The position numbers and the translations under genes were made by a program. A DNA stretch of 64,000 nucleotides from contig CAVWLJ010000008.1 in the NCBI GenBank assembly GCA_963755755.1, positions 124,001-188,000 of the forward strand, read 5' to 3'. The stretch's first letter is position 1. Each line of letters opens with the position of its first letter. The notes under the pieces were generated by a model. It worked only from the letters and a program-made list of their open reading frames with translations, did not search any database and had not been told where the DNA came from. The stretch comes from DATKNA01 sp963755755. Lineage in GTDB: Bacteria; Actinomycetota; Actinomycetes; Actinomycetales; Kineosporiaceae. This document shows positions 1-9,079 of this stretch, one piece after another.

Positions 1-292
1 CGCCGACGATGCCCATCACGGTGCCGTGGGTGACGTCGAAGCTCACGCCACGGAGCGCCTGCACCTCGCGGATGTTGGGCTCGCCGCCCCCGCCCATGCG
101 CATCACGCGCTGCCGGAGCGTCTGGGCCCGGCGGTCGAGCGCCGTCCGGTAGGTGATGGAGACGTCCCGCACCGAGACCGTGACCTGGGTGCGCTCGCGC
201 TCGGCGCGAGCCCGGTCGGACGCGAACTGGCGCGCCGTCGAGTGCTCGGACACGGGGTGCTCGGAGACGGGGTGCTCAGATACGGACGGCAA
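1..292 (-). CDS. Polysaccharide ABC transporter ATP-binding subunit, N-terminal part (cut by window edge)
   Basis: About 97 residues are visible. They end in LRGVSFDVTHGTVMGIVG, the strand that leads into a Walker A loop just beyond the edge. With an ABC-2 permease directly upstream, this fits the TagH/Wzt-type ATPase that drives export of a lipid-linked surface polysaccharide. I chose TTG at 292 because GGGAG lies 7 nt upstream; it overlaps the permease stop by 17 nt. A GTG at 253 is the alternative. The first residues repeat SEHPV, SEHPV, SEHS. The catalytic motifs are outside the window, so the subfamily assignment is inference from context. Confidence 0.75.
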   Translation of the reverse strand, partial: MPSVSEHPVSEHPVSEHSTARQFASDRARAERERTQVTVSVRDVSITYRTALDRRAQTLRQRVMRMGGGGEPNIREVQALRGVSFDVTHGTVMGIVG

Positions 293-1137
293 AGTCGCGC
301 TCCCTCGACACGTAGACGACGAAGCCCACCACGAACAGGGTGACGGAGTACAGGATGGCTCGCAGCCAGATGGCCGGCGCCCCCACCTCACCCCGCACGA
401 TCGCGTCGCTCCACAGCTCGAAGATCGGGGCCAGCGGGTTGAAGGTCGCCATGCGCGCCTTCACGCCGCTCGTGGCGTCGGCGAACCACAGGATCGGCGT
501 GAGGTAGAGGCCGAGCCGAGCAGGTACGGCAGCAGGTTCTTGAAGTCGGTGTTGTAGACCTGCAGCGTCGCGCAGATGAAGCCCAGGCCCGCCGTGAACA
601 GCACGAGCAGCGCGAAGACCGGCACGGTGAGCAGCAGCGTCCAGCTGATGTTCGCGCGGTTGTTGAACAGGATCACCACGGCGAGCACCGGCAGCGTGGG
701 CAGGAACCGGAAGAACGAGATGACGATCTGCGTGCCCGGGAGCAGCAGCCGCGGGAAGGCGGTGTTGAGGATGAGCTTGCCGCCTCGGCCACCGATCCGG
801 CCGACTGCGAGACGCCGCCCGAGAAGAACCCGTAGGCGAAGATGCCGGCCAGCAGGTGGGTGATGAAGTTGCGGCGGCCGGCCCTTGCCGCTGCTGAGGA
901 TGTCGACGAGGAAGAAGTACACCGCCGCGTTGAGCAGCGGGTTGAGCACCAACCGAGCTGCCCGAAGAACGTCGAGGAGTTCTGGGCCTTCAGCCTCGGC
1001 CCGGGCCAGCTCGCGACGAACGCCCGTCGCCGCCACAGCTCGCGCAGGTAGGTGCCCAACGGCGGCAGTCCGGCGCGATGCGGTCGGTAGACGTGGTGCT
1101 CGCCGAGGTACTCGTCCTCGGCTCGAAGCACTGCCAC
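276..1137 (-). pseudogene. ABC-2 type polysaccharide export permease, frameshifted
   Basis: Joining reading frames restores a protein of about 287 residues. It has a cytoplasmic lead (YLRELWRRRAFVASW), a first membrane span around LVLNPLLNAAVYFFLVDIL, further spans (HLLAGIFAYGFFSG, FLPTLPVLAVVILF, LLLTVPVFALLVLF) and the end VYVSRERDFAVRI. This is the TagG/Wzm membrane subunit partnering the next ATPase. The frame changes near 955, 885, 785 and 510; at 510 one missing C would restore LRLGLYLTPILWFADAT. The start is GTG 1137 with GAGGAG 6 nt upstream. Conserved residues continue in frame on both sides of each break, so sequence error or very recent mutation is more likely than old decay. Confidence 0.7.
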
Positions 1138-1166
1138 GCGCAACTCCTCGACTCTCGACGGGAACT

Positions 1167-1821
1167 TCAGGACGCGCGCGCGGACGCGGCGTCGACGATC
1201 GGGGCCGGCTCGCCCGGGGCGCCGGGGTTCCGCGGTACGCGTGACCGGTCGAGCGTGAAGGAGACGTCGAGGTCTGGGTTCCTGCGGGCCAGGTGCCACC
1301 CCAGTGTAATGGCCCCGGCGTCCTGCATGATGACCTGATCGGCGTCCTCGAGGCGCACGGCGGGCAGGACCTGCCGGGAGGCGACCCGCCAGAGCACGTA
1401 CGGCCGCACCGGCCGGTACACGGCCTCGAACACCTTCAGCTGGAAGGCCTCCGCGCCCGCGCGCTGGGCGCCGAGCAGCCGGCGGGCGACCGGCGCGGCG
1501 GGGGTGCGGGCGAGCACGGCGAGCACGCTCGCGGCCGTGCCCAGGACTGCTCGCGGAGTCTCCAGCGACGACGCCCTGCACGACCCGGCGCAGCGGATGC
1601 GCCTCCTCCCCCGCACGCAGTTCGTGGACCCGCACGCGCGGGTCGAGGGACGGCCACTCCTGCGCGGTGACGGTCACGAGGTGCACGTCGACACCGTGGT
1701 CGAGAGCGAAGGCGGCCTCCGCCTCCACCGCCCGGTGGCGTCGGGGCGTCAGCGCGAGACGACGACCTTCCTCAGGGGACGCCCGGGAGTAGCCGCGGAA
1801 CGATCGGCGGTGAGGAGTCAC
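1167..1821 (-). pseudogene. Uncharacterised protein of the polysaccharide cluster, frameshifted
   Basis: I do not recognise a named family. The start is GTG 1821, where GTGA overlaps a possible TGA of the upstream glycosyltransferase. The N-terminal part (EAAFALDHGVDVHLVTVT, EWPSLDPRVRVHEL) is in one frame. From about 1565 it moves to another, giving AFQLKVFEAVYRPVRPY, then RLEDADQVIMQDAGAITLGW and HLARRNPDLDVSFTLDRS. The alternating strand/helix pattern suggests an alpha/beta enzyme, possibly a degenerate glycosyltransferase. The C-terminus is uncertain: the second frame stops at 1167, while the permease start lies at 1137 in another frame. A role in making or loading the exported polysaccharide is inferred only from position. 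Confidence 0.5.
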
Positions 1822-3085
1822 GAGACGGCCTCCTCGACGACGGGGTCGGGACGCCGGGAGCGGGTACCGAGGCGGGCTCGCGGCCGGTGTACGCGGTGAG
1901 GAGGATCTCCGCGACGGCGGCCGGACCGTACCGGGCGGTGACGGCGGCGCGAGCCGCTGCGGGGTCCAGCTCGTCGAGCCTGGCGGCGAGCCTGCGGTAT
2001 CCCGCGACGATGTCGCCCACGCCCTCGCTGACCGGCACGATCTCGCCGGCGATCCGCTCGATGCCGGCGAGCGTCTCGTCGGGCCCTCCGCTCGCCGTGA
2101 CGAGCACCGGCAGGCCGCAGGCCACGGCTTCGACGGTCGTCATCCCGAAGGTCTCGATCGAGCTGGGGTGGACGAGCAGGTCGTGGGCGTGGAGCAGGGC
2201 CGGCACCTCGTCGTGGGTGACCGGCGGCACGAGGTGCACGCGCTCGCTCAGGCCGAGGTGCGCGGCTCGCGCGCGCAGGCCGTCCTCGAGCGGGCCGGAG
2301 CCGACCAGCGTCAGCTCGAGGTCGCCCCGCTCCGCTGCCAGCACCGCGAAGGCTTCGAGCAGCAGGTCGACCCGCTTCTGGGCTGCGAACTTGCCCAGGT
2401 AGATCCAGCGCCGGAGATCCGTGACCGGTTCGGGGCGGAGGCGCATCCGGTCCGTGGGCACGACGTTGGGGCAGATCCGCACCCGGTGGACGAGATCCGG
2501 GTAGACCTCCCCGATCCACCGCTTCAGCACCGATCCCACGACGAAGAAGGCGTCCGCCCGCTCGAGCACCGTCCGGTACATCGCGCGGGCGGGCGCCTGC
2601 TGGAGCACGCGCGGGAGGAAGGTGGCGTGCTCGGTGACCACGACCCGGGCGTCGGCCGGCGCGCAGGTGGCCGCCACCCAGCCGCCGTAGATGCCGGTGT
2701 GCCCGTGCACGACCGGCGCGTCCAGGACCCTCCCCGGCAGGGCCGTCCTGACCACCCACTCGTGCGTCCTGGCCCAGGCCGCGTAGCCCGCAGCCGCCCG
2801 CACCGGCGCCGGCATCTGCCAGAGGGTGAGGCCGGGGTCCTCAGGTGCCGATCGCGGCATGACCGGGACTCGAGCCTCGGCCCCGCCCACGAGCCGCCCG
2901 TAGGCGCGGCGGACGACGCGCGATCCGAGCGGATCCGCGGGAGCGACCCAGTCCTCGGTGTGGACGACGTCGACGCCGCCCACGTACGGAGCCACGGCCG
3001 CGGCCTGGTCGACGACGAAGGTGCCCGCGAAGGGGTTGTTGAGCGAGGGCCACCACTGGGTGGCGATCACGAGACGGTCAAGCAC
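1772..3085 (-). CDS. Glycosyltransferase family 4
   Basis: GT-B fold retaining glycosyltransferase that moves a sugar from a nucleotide donor to a growing glycan on the inner face of the membrane. The N-terminal acceptor domain starts VIATQWWPSLNNPFAGTFV. The donor domain shows YLGKFAAQKRVDLLLEAF, LVGSGPLEDGL and the E-x7-E motif in SSIETFGMTTVEAVACG. It has 437 residues, with start GTG 3085. The last 25 or so residues look non-conserved. A one-base change near 1850 would instead end the protein at 1818 in DPVVEEAVS, with a GTGA overlap onto the next gene, so I suspect a frameshift at the extreme C-terminus. It heads the leftward export operon. Confidence 0.85.
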   Translation of the reverse strand: MLDRLVIATQWWPSLNNPFAGTFVVDQAAAVAPYVGGVDVVHTEDWVAPADPLGSRVVRRAYGRLVGGAEARVPVMPRSAPEDPGLTLWQMPAPVRAAAGYAAWARTHEWVVRTALPGRVLDAPVVHGHTGIYGGWVAATCAPADARVVVTEHATFLPRVLQQAPARAMYRTVLERADAFFVVGSVLKRWIGEVYPDLVHRVRICPNVVPTDRMRLRPEPVTDLRRWIYLGKFAAQKRVDLLLEAFAVLAAERGDLELTLVGSGPLEDGLRARAAHLGLSERVHLVPPVTHDEVPALLHAHDLLVHPSSIETFGMTTVEAVACGLPVLVTASGGPDETLAGIERIAGEIVPVSEGVGDIVAGYRRLAARLDELDPAAARAAVTARYGPAAVAEILLTAYTGREPASVPAPGVPTPSSRRPSRDSSPPIVPRLLPGVP

Positions 3086-3091
3086 CGGAGT

Positions 3092-3116
3092 GTCCCCGCG
3101 TCGGCCGTTCGGGGAC
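3092..3116. terminator. GC-rich stem-loop between two glycosyltransferase units
   Basis: A perfect 7-bp stem, GTCCCCG (3092-3098) with CGGGGAC (3110-3116), and an 11-nt loop lie in the 177-bp gap between the end of the upstream glycosyltransferase operon (3263) and the GTG start at 3085. There is no T-run. It could terminate the upstream operon or influence translation of the downstream gene, whose start is only 7 nt away. I see nothing else definite in the gap. Confidence 0.35.
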
Positions 3117-3262
3117 GCCGAGGGCGCACCCCGTGCCGTGCGCCTTCACCCGTGCCGGCACCGTGCTCCTCCTGACCGCGGCCAACGCCGATCCAGCATG
3201 CCACAGCGTCCGTGACCCTTCCGGACGCCGCGCACGGGTCGGGAGCGCGGGGGTCGAGGCGT

Positions 3263-4633
3263 TCAACGACCCGGTGCGGCCGGTGTCGTTCCCCGACTGT
3301 CGTGCCGGTATTCCTGCTCCAGCCGCGTGTACAGGTCGACGAGCACCCGCGCCTGCTCCTCCCACGTCAGTCCGGCCAGGGTGGCCCGGGCGGCGGCGTA
3401 GGCACTCCGGTACCGAGCAGCGTCGGCGAGCACGCGCCTCGCGGCGGCGGCGAGGGCCTGCGCGTCCGCCTCGTCCCCGAGGCCGACGGGGAACACCTCG
3501 CCGAGCCCGTGGGCGCGGGTGAAGGCAGCCATGGACCGGACGTCGCTGACCACCAGCGGAAGCCCGGCCTGCACGTACTCCAGGTACTTGGTGACCAGGG
3601 AGATCTCGTGATTGGGACGGTGCCGCAGCGGGACCAGTCCGGCGTCGGCGGCACGCAGGTGGTCCACGACCTGGTCGGGAGCGACGTAGGGCACCACGTG
3701 CAGCCGGTCGGCGACCCCGAGGTGCCCGGCCAGGGCGCGCAGCACCGGCAGGTTCGGCTCGTCGTCCGGCGCGACCAGGGCGAGGTGGACGCCGGGCAGC
3801 TGCGGGAGCGCGCGCACGGCGAGGTCGAGCCCGCGGGCCGGAGCGAGACCGCCCGCGTAGACCAGCAGGGGGTCGTCCGGGCCGACGCCGGCGCGCTCCC
3901 GCAGCGACGGCGCGGGCCGGGCGTCGGCGACCGGCGGGGCGTTGAGCACGACGGTCGGCCGCTCGGGGAGCCGAAGGTCCGCCCGCAACCGGTCGGCGAG
4001 CTCGTCGGAGACGGTGACGACGGCGGCGGCGGTCGGGACCAGCTCGGCGAGCATCCCGGCGACCATCCGGCGTCGCAGCCGCCCACGGAGGCCGCCCGCG
4101 CCGCGGTCGGCGGTCTCCGCGCTCAGCTCGTGCGCGTCGTGCACCCAGACGGTCCCGACGCCACGTCGGCGCAGCAGCGCGGTCGAGCGCGCCGCCAGCG
4201 GCGCCGTGTGGTGGTCGTGGGCGTGGAGAACGGCGGGCTCCAGCGCTTCGACGTGCGGCGCGAACGCCAGCTCGACCGCCTGGGCCCACGGGTCGAGGCG
4301 TCGCCAGCCACCTCCCGGGGTCAGGGCGCCGGCGAGCATCCGGGCGACGGCGCGGGTCCGGCCGATCGGCCACGGCAGGGTCCGGCGGGCCGTGCCGCGC
4401 AGCGCCGCGTCCCGCCCCGCGAGGACCTCGGCGTCCGCGGCCGTCAGGGTCGCGCGCACGGGAACGAGCACCACGGGGACGCCGTCGAGCTCGAGGTGGT
4501 GCTCCCGGCCGTCCGCGCTCGTGCCGAACAGGGTGACCTTCCAGCCGGCGGCGGCCAGCGCCGCAGCCGACTTGCGTACCCGGGAGTCGCCGCGAACGCC
4601 GTTGCGCACGACCATCGCCACGCGCCGGTTCAC
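3263..4633 (-). CDS. Glycosyltransferase family 4
   Basis: GT-B glycosyltransferase of 456 residues. It begins RRVAMVVRNGVRGDSRVRKS, typical of the acceptor domain in cell-surface polysaccharide enzymes. HAHDHHTAPLAA and WVHDAHELSAE follow, then the donor domain with YAGGLAPARGLDLAVRAL and a C-terminal E-x7-E-like site at HEISLVTKYLEYVQAGLPLV. The start is GTG 4633; the four bases GTGA overlap the stop of the preceding gene, so the two are translationally coupled. It is sister to the next gene upstream, with the same GDSRVRK/GDSRVLRE opening, so one probably arose by duplication. Donor and acceptor sugars cannot be read from the sequence. Confidence 0.88.
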   Translation of the reverse strand: MNRRVAMVVRNGVRGDSRVRKSAAALAAAGWKVTLFGTSADGREHHLELDGVPVVLVPVRATLTAADAEVLAGRDAALRGTARRTLPWPIGRTRAVARMLAGALTPGGGWRRLDPWAQAVELAFAPHVEALEPAVLHAHDHHTAPLAARSTALLRRRGVGTVWVHDAHELSAETADRGAGGLRGRLRRRMVAGMLAELVPTAAAVVTVSDELADRLRADLRLPERPTVVLNAPPVADARPAPSLRERAGVGPDDPLLVYAGGLAPARGLDLAVRALPQLPGVHLALVAPDDEPNLPVLRALAGHLGVADRLHVVPYVAPDQVVDHLRAADAGLVPLRHRPNHEISLVTKYLEYVQAGLPLVVSDVRSMAAFTRAHGLGEVFPVGLGDEADAQALAAAARRVLADAARYRSAYAAARATLAGLTWEEQARVLVDLYTRLEQEYRHDSRGTTPAAPGR

Positions 4634-5889
4634 CGCGCCGGGCCCCGGCTCCCGACGGGGACGGGCACGTGCGGGACGCGCCGGGCCGGCAGTCCGGCGT
4701 AGGCATCGACGAACACCGCCGAGTCGCGTTCCCAGCTCAGGTCCGGCCCGGCGGCGGAGACGGCCGCCACGACGTGCGGATAGCGGGCGACGACGTCCGC
4801 CACCGCCGCTGCGAGCGAGGTGGGATCCCCGGGGGCGTAGGTGGCACCGAGGCCGAGTCCGGTGACGACGCGGGCGAGCTCGGGCAGGTCGGCGACCACG
4901 ACGGGGACGCCGGCCCGCACCGCGTGGAAGAGCTTGTTCGGCAGCGCCAGCCGGTGGTTCTCGCACGAGCCGTCGAGCGTGATCACGGCGAGACCCGCGC
5001 CGCGGTAGACCTCGTCCACCGCGTCGAGCGGGAGCGGCGCCGGGCGCAGGTCGACGCCGGCGGCGCGCGGCGCGAACGCCGCGAGGTACTCGGGGTCGGC
5101 GGGCCCCACGACGACCGGCCGGACGCCGAGGTGCGCGAGCGCGGGCGCGGCGGCGGCGAGGGTCTCCAGGTCGCGGGCGGGCCCGATGCGGCCCGCGTAG
5201 ACGAGCCCGGTCGGTCGCTCGGCCAGGGGTGTCGTCGCGGCCCGAGCAGGGAAGGAGTTGCGGACGACGACGACGCGGCGCGCTCCCCGCGCGCGGAGCC
5301 GCTCCGCGATGCCCTCGCTCACGGTCAGGACGAGGTCCGCGCGCGCCATGAGCTGGTCCTCGCGGGCGGCGGCACGACGGCGCCGCAGCGGCTCCGGCCG
5401 GCCGGCCCGCGCTCGCCCCACCCACAGCTCGTGCGCGTCGTAGACGAGAGCGGCGCCGGTGCGGGCGGCGACGCCTGCGGCCAGCTCCAGGGTGTTGTAG
5501 TCGTGGGCGTGCACGACGTCCGGCGGCCCCTGCTCGAGGTACGCCTCGACCCGGGCGGCAGCGCCGGCGCGCCAGGCCGCCTCGACCCGCGCGCGGTGCT
5601 CCGGCAGGAGCAGCCAGCGGGCGGCGTCGAGCACGGGCCGCGCCGCTCCGGGCAGGCGCCGGGCGCCCCCTCCCCCGCCGGGGCGCAGCCCCGTGCTCCG
5701 GCCCGCGTCGTCCACGGGAACGCCGGCCGGCGGGACGAACCCCTCGGGCACTCCCCGGCCGACGAGGTGGACGGCGTACCCGGCTGCGACCAGGGCCTCG
5801 GCCTCGCGGAGCACCCGGGAGTCACCGGCGACGGGCGACTGCGCGAGGGCGAGGACGCGGCGCCCCCCCGCCCGGTCCGCCCCGTTCAC
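4630..5889 (-). CDS. Glycosyltransferase family 4
   Basis: GT-B glycosyltransferase of 419 residues. Visible landmarks are LALAQSPVAGDSRVLREAEA at the N-terminus, VVHAHDYNTLELA, YDAHELWVGRARAG, the donor-domain strand TGLVYAGRIGPARDLETLA, and SCENHRLALPNKLFHAVRAG, where E and K bind the nucleotide sugar. The start GTG 5889 overlaps the stop of the GT2 gene upstream (GTGA), and its own stop overlaps the next start in the same way. The three enzymes are therefore made as a coupled set and probably act one after another on the same glycan. Substrates are unknown. Confidence 0.88.
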   Translation of the reverse strand: MNGADRAGGRRVLALAQSPVAGDSRVLREAEALVAAGYAVHLVGRGVPEGFVPPAGVPVDDAGRSTGLRPGGGGGARRLPGAARPVLDAARWLLLPEHRARVEAAWRAGAAARVEAYLEQGPPDVVHAHDYNTLELAAGVAARTGAALVYDAHELWVGRARAGRPEPLRRRRAAAREDQLMARADLVLTVSEGIAERLRARGARRVVVVRNSFPARAATTPLAERPTGLVYAGRIGPARDLETLAAAAPALAHLGVRPVVVGPADPEYLAAFAPRAAGVDLRPAPLPLDAVDEVYRGAGLAVITLDGSCENHRLALPNKLFHAVRAGVPVVVADLPELARVVTGLGLGATYAPGDPTSLAAAVADVVARYPHVVAAVSAAGPDLSWERDSAVFVDAYAGLPARRVPHVPVPVGSRGPAR

Positions 5890-6986
5890 GCCCTGACCTT
5901 GGCGGTGAACCGCCGCACCTTCGTCGAGTGCTCGCCGAGCTTGCGCAGCGGCAGGAGGAAGCCCGCTCCCCAGGTCAGGTGCATGGTGGCGACGACGACG
6001 GGCAGCCAGGCCCGCTCCTTGGCGTCGGCCGGCGGCTGGCCCTCGATGGGCCCGGCGGCGACGACCTGGCTGCCGGCGAGGACGGCGACGACGTAGCCGG
6101 CGGGCGCGACCAGGCCCAGCCGGAGCCACCAGGGCCCGGTGACGGCGCCGACGACGCCCACGGCGGTTCCGGCGGCGATGGCCACGACCGTGACCGGCGG
6201 CGCGAGGTAGCGCAGGCTGGCCGTCTCCGGGTAGCGGCGGGTGACCTGACGCCGCCACCGGCCGGTCCGGAAGAACTGCAGGGCGAGCGCCTTCCACGTC
6301 GACCGCGGCCGGTACGTCACCCAGAGGTCGGGCGAGAACCAGATCGTGCCGCCGGAGAGCCGGATCCGGTGGTTGAGCTCCCAGTCCTGCGCCCGGTGGA
6401 AGTGCTCGTCGAAACCGCCCAGCCGGTCCAGCGTGGCCCGCTTGAACACGCCGAGATAGACGGTCTCCGCCTCGCCCTCCTCACCGCCCACGTGGAAGCG
6501 CGCGCCGCCGATGCCGAGCCGGCTGCGCATCGCCCGGGCCACGGCGCGCTCGAACGGCGTCCGGCCCTGCGCGAGCATGACGCCGCCGACGTTGTCGGCG
6601 TCCGTGCGCAGGAGGGCCTCCACCGCCTTGGCGACGTAGCCCGGCGAGAGCTCGCTGTGCGCGTCCACGCGGACGACGACGTCCCCGGTCGATCCCTTGA
6701 TCGCGGCGTTGAGCCCGGCGGGCGTGCGGCCGGTGGGGTTGTCCACGACGTGCACCCGCGCGTCACGGGCGGCGAGCCGGGCGGCGACCTCCGCCGTCCG
6801 GTCGCGGCTCGGGCCGACGGCGAGGACGACCTCGATCGAGCCCGGGTAGTCCTGCTCGAGCACCTTCGTCACCGCCGCCTCGAGGTGGCGCTCCTCGTTG
6901 AGCACGGGGACGACGACGGAGACCGGTGGCCACCGGTCGGCCTGGGCCTTGCGAACCGGGGGCTCGGCGCGCTCGTCAGGCGACAT
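5886..6986 (-). CDS. Glycosyltransferase family 2 with C-terminal membrane anchor
   Basis: GT-A inverting glycosyltransferase of 366 residues. The N-terminal domain has VSVVVPVLNEERHLEAAV, the metal-binding VRVDAHSEL region and QDWELNHRIRLSGG with the likely catalytic acid/base. The C-terminal third carries two or three hydrophobic segments (LAPPVTVVAIAAGTAVGVVG, GYVVAVLAGSQVV, LPVVVATMHLTWGAGFLL), so it acts at the cytoplasmic membrane. It resembles ExoA-type enzymes that build exopolysaccharide on a lipid carrier. Start ATG 6986; it is first in a leftward operon of three coupled glycosyltransferases. Its promoter should lie in the 90 bp shared with the divergent aminotransferase gene. Confidence 0.88.
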   Translation of the reverse strand: MSPDERAEPPVRKAQADRWPPVSVVVPVLNEERHLEAAVTKVLEQDYPGSIEVVLAVGPSRDRTAEVAARLAARDARVHVVDNPTGRTPAGLNAAIKGSTGDVVVRVDAHSELSPGYVAKAVEALLRTDADNVGGVMLAQGRTPFERAVARAMRSRLGIGGARFHVGGEEGEAETVYLGVFKRATLDRLGGFDEHFHRAQDWELNHRIRLSGGTIWFSPDLWVTYRPRSTWKALALQFFRTGRWRRQVTRRYPETASLRYLAPPVTVVAIAAGTAVGVVGAVTGPWWLRLGLVAPAGYVVAVLAGSQVVAAGPIEGQPPADAKERAWLPVVVATMHLTWGAGFLLPLRKLGEHSTKVRRFTAKVRA

Positions 6987-7076
6987 CACGGGGTCGACGG
7001 TAGCCGAACGGACCGAGTGCCCGGTCCGACGTCGGTGTGCCGGAGCCCGGCGCGTCGGGTGGTGCAGGATCGTCCC

Positions 7077-8288
7077 GTGGAGCTGTTCCAGTCGACCAAG
7101 CTGTCCGACGTCCTCTACGACGTGCGCGGGCCGGCGCTGACCCGGGCCAAGCAGCTGGAGGCCGAGGGCCATCACGTGCTCAAGCTGAACATCGGCAACC
7201 CGGCGCCGTTCGGCTTCGACGCACCGGACGAGCTGTGCCAGGACGTGGTGGCCAACCTGCGCAACGCCCAGGGCTACAGCGACAGCAAGGGCGTGCCGTC
7301 CGCGCGCCGAGCGGTCGTCCAGTACCACCGCGGGCGGGGCCTGGAGGGCGTCGACGTCGAGGACGTCTACCTCGGCAACGGGGTCAGCGAGCTGATCGTC
7401 ATGGCCATGCAGGCGCTGCTCGACGAGGGCGACGAGGTGCTCGTCCCGGCGCCCGACTATCCGCTGTGGACGGCTGCCGTGTCCCTCTCCGGCGGTCGCG
7501 CCGCGTTCTACCTCTGCGACGAGCAGGCCGGCTGGAGCCCGGACCTGGCCGACGTCGAGCGCCGGATCACCGACCGCACGAAGGCGCTCGTCGTCATCAA
7601 CCCGAACAACCCCACAGGTGCGGTCTACGACCGGGAGGTCCTCGAGGGGCTGGTGGAGATCGCGCGGCGGCACCGGCTGTTGATCCTCTCGGACGAGATC
7701 TACGACAAGATCCTCTACGACGGCGCCCAGCACGTGAGCACCGCCTCGCTCGCGCCCGACGTGCTGTGCCTGACCTTCAACGGTCTCTCCAAGGCCTACC
7801 TCGCCGCGGGCTTCCGCTCCGGCTGGATGGTCGTCTCGGGACCGCGCGCCCACGCCGGCAGCTACCTCGAGGGGCTGGACCTGCTCGCGAACATGCGGCT
7901 GTGCCCGAACGTGCTGGGGCAGTACGCCGTGCAGGCGGCGCTCGGCGGTCGCCGGCACATCGACGACCTGACCCTCCCCGGCGGCCGGCTGCGCGAGCAA
8001 CGGGACCTCGCGTACGACATGGTCACCGCCATCCCGGGCGTCAGCTGCGTGAAGCCGCGCGGGGCGCTCTACCTGTTCCCCCGGCTCGACCCGGCCGTCT
8101 ATCCGGTGTCGGACGACCGGCAGCTCATCCTCGACCTCCTCGAGCAGGAGAAGGTCCTCCTCGTGCAGGGCACCGGCTTCAACTGGCCGCGGCCGGACCA
8201 TCTGCGGATCGTGACGCTGCCGGACGTCCGGACCCTCGCGACCGCGATCGAACGGCTCGACCGGTTCCTCGCCGACGTTCGGGGTTGA
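7077..8288 (+). CDS. alaA: PLP-dependent aminotransferase, AlaA type
   Basis: Fold-type I aminotransferase that makes alanine from pyruvate and glutamate in the AlaA/YfbQ group. It has 403 residues, close to the usual 405. Landmarks are LNIGNPAPFGFDAPDE at the N-terminus, VINPNNPTGAVYDREVLEG, ILSDEIYDKILYDG, the Schiff-base lysine in LTFNGLSKAYLAAGFRSGW, and the carboxylate-binding arginine in HLRIVTLPDV. The GTG at 7077 is the only start that keeps the complete N-terminus (ELFQSTKLSDVLYDVRGPAL). Divergent from the glycosyltransferase operon; no regulatory motif is clear. Confidence 0.9.
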   Translation: MELFQSTKLSDVLYDVRGPALTRAKQLEAEGHHVLKLNIGNPAPFGFDAPDELCQDVVANLRNAQGYSDSKGVPSARRAVVQYHRGRGLEGVDVEDVYLGNGVSELIVMAMQALLDEGDEVLVPAPDYPLWTAAVSLSGGRAAFYLCDEQAGWSPDLADVERRITDRTKALVVINPNNPTGAVYDREVLEGLVEIARRHRLLILSDEIYDKILYDGAQHVSTASLAPDVLCLTFNGLSKAYLAAGFRSGWMVVSGPRAHAGSYLEGLDLLANMRLCPNVLGQYAVQAALGGRRHIDDLTLPGGRLREQRDLAYDMVTAIPGVSCVKPRGALYLFPRLDPAVYPVSDDRQLILDLLEQEKVLLVQGTGFNWPRPDHLRIVTLPDVRTLATAIERLDRFLADVRG

Positions 8289-8401
8289 TCAGCCCTCGAG
8301 CACCTCGCCCACGCAACGCGTCCCGCGGAGTACTCCCGGTAACTGGCGGCATGCTCGGGACCGGGAGAACTGCGAAAGAACCTCGATTCGGAGCGTGAGA
8401 G

Positions 8402-9049
8402 ATGCGTCGGATGCGGGCCCTGGGCGTCGCTCTTGTCCTTGCGACCGCCGCCCTGTTCGCCGGGCCGGCACACGCGCAGTCGGCGGTCGATGGGTCGACG
8501 ACCGCCATCACCGGCATCGAAACCAGGTGGGCATCTCGCTCCACCGCGCCAGCGGCACCGCGAAGGACGGCGTCTGGGTGGGGCGGTTCTCGTGGGCGCT
8601 ACGCAGGCGGGCTTCTGGCACCCGAGCCAGATTCAGGCGGGCGACCTCGTCGTCGAGGATGGCTCCATCACGTCGCTGGTGCTGGTTCCCGAACCGTGGC
8701 GCCAGGTGACGCTGAACGTGCGAGGAACGGACTGGCCGTACCTCTGGATGGGACGCGCGTGCGCGTGCGGCCGGGTGTGGACGTCGTTCACGGGGGTGCG
8801 TACCTCGTTTCCTCACGTACTCCCATCCCGGCCGCCCGGGTGGAGATCCTTCACGGGTGTCCTTGGACCAACCGCCCCCTCCGCCTCACCGTCGTCCGCA
8901 CGGATGCCGCGGGCCGGTACGCGTTCGCGATGACGTCCACCCAGACCATCGCGGACCAGGCATGCGCGGCGCTGGTGGTCTACCCCAGCGATGAACTGTT
9001 CTCCATGGTTGCCGTCACCAACCTGCGATGGCTGACGCCGCTCCGCTGA
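8402..9049 (+). pseudogene. Secreted protein of unknown function, frameshifted
   Basis: ATG 8402 opens a classical signal peptide (RALGVALVLATAALFAGPAHAQ, cleavage after AHA). The following sequence changes frame at least three times: about 8520 (into QVGISLHRASGTAKDGVWVG), about 8600 (into GFWHPSQIQAGDLVVEDGSI) and about 8745 (back to the original frame, DGTRVRVRPGVDVVHGGAYL). The C-terminal part (RPLRLTVVRTDAAGRYAFAM) looks like a small beta-sandwich with two cysteines. Joined, it would be about 215 residues. I know no family for it. Its single-copy position between alaA and the tRNA gives no functional clue. Confidence 0.5.
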
Positions 9050-9079
9050 CAGGTGCCGTGCTTCGCCTGTACAGACGAG

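Noticed and set aside
5886..8201. Extension of the GT2 frame far upstream to 8201
   Set aside because: The upstream part is antisense of alaA; conserved GT2 sequence begins only after ATG 6986.
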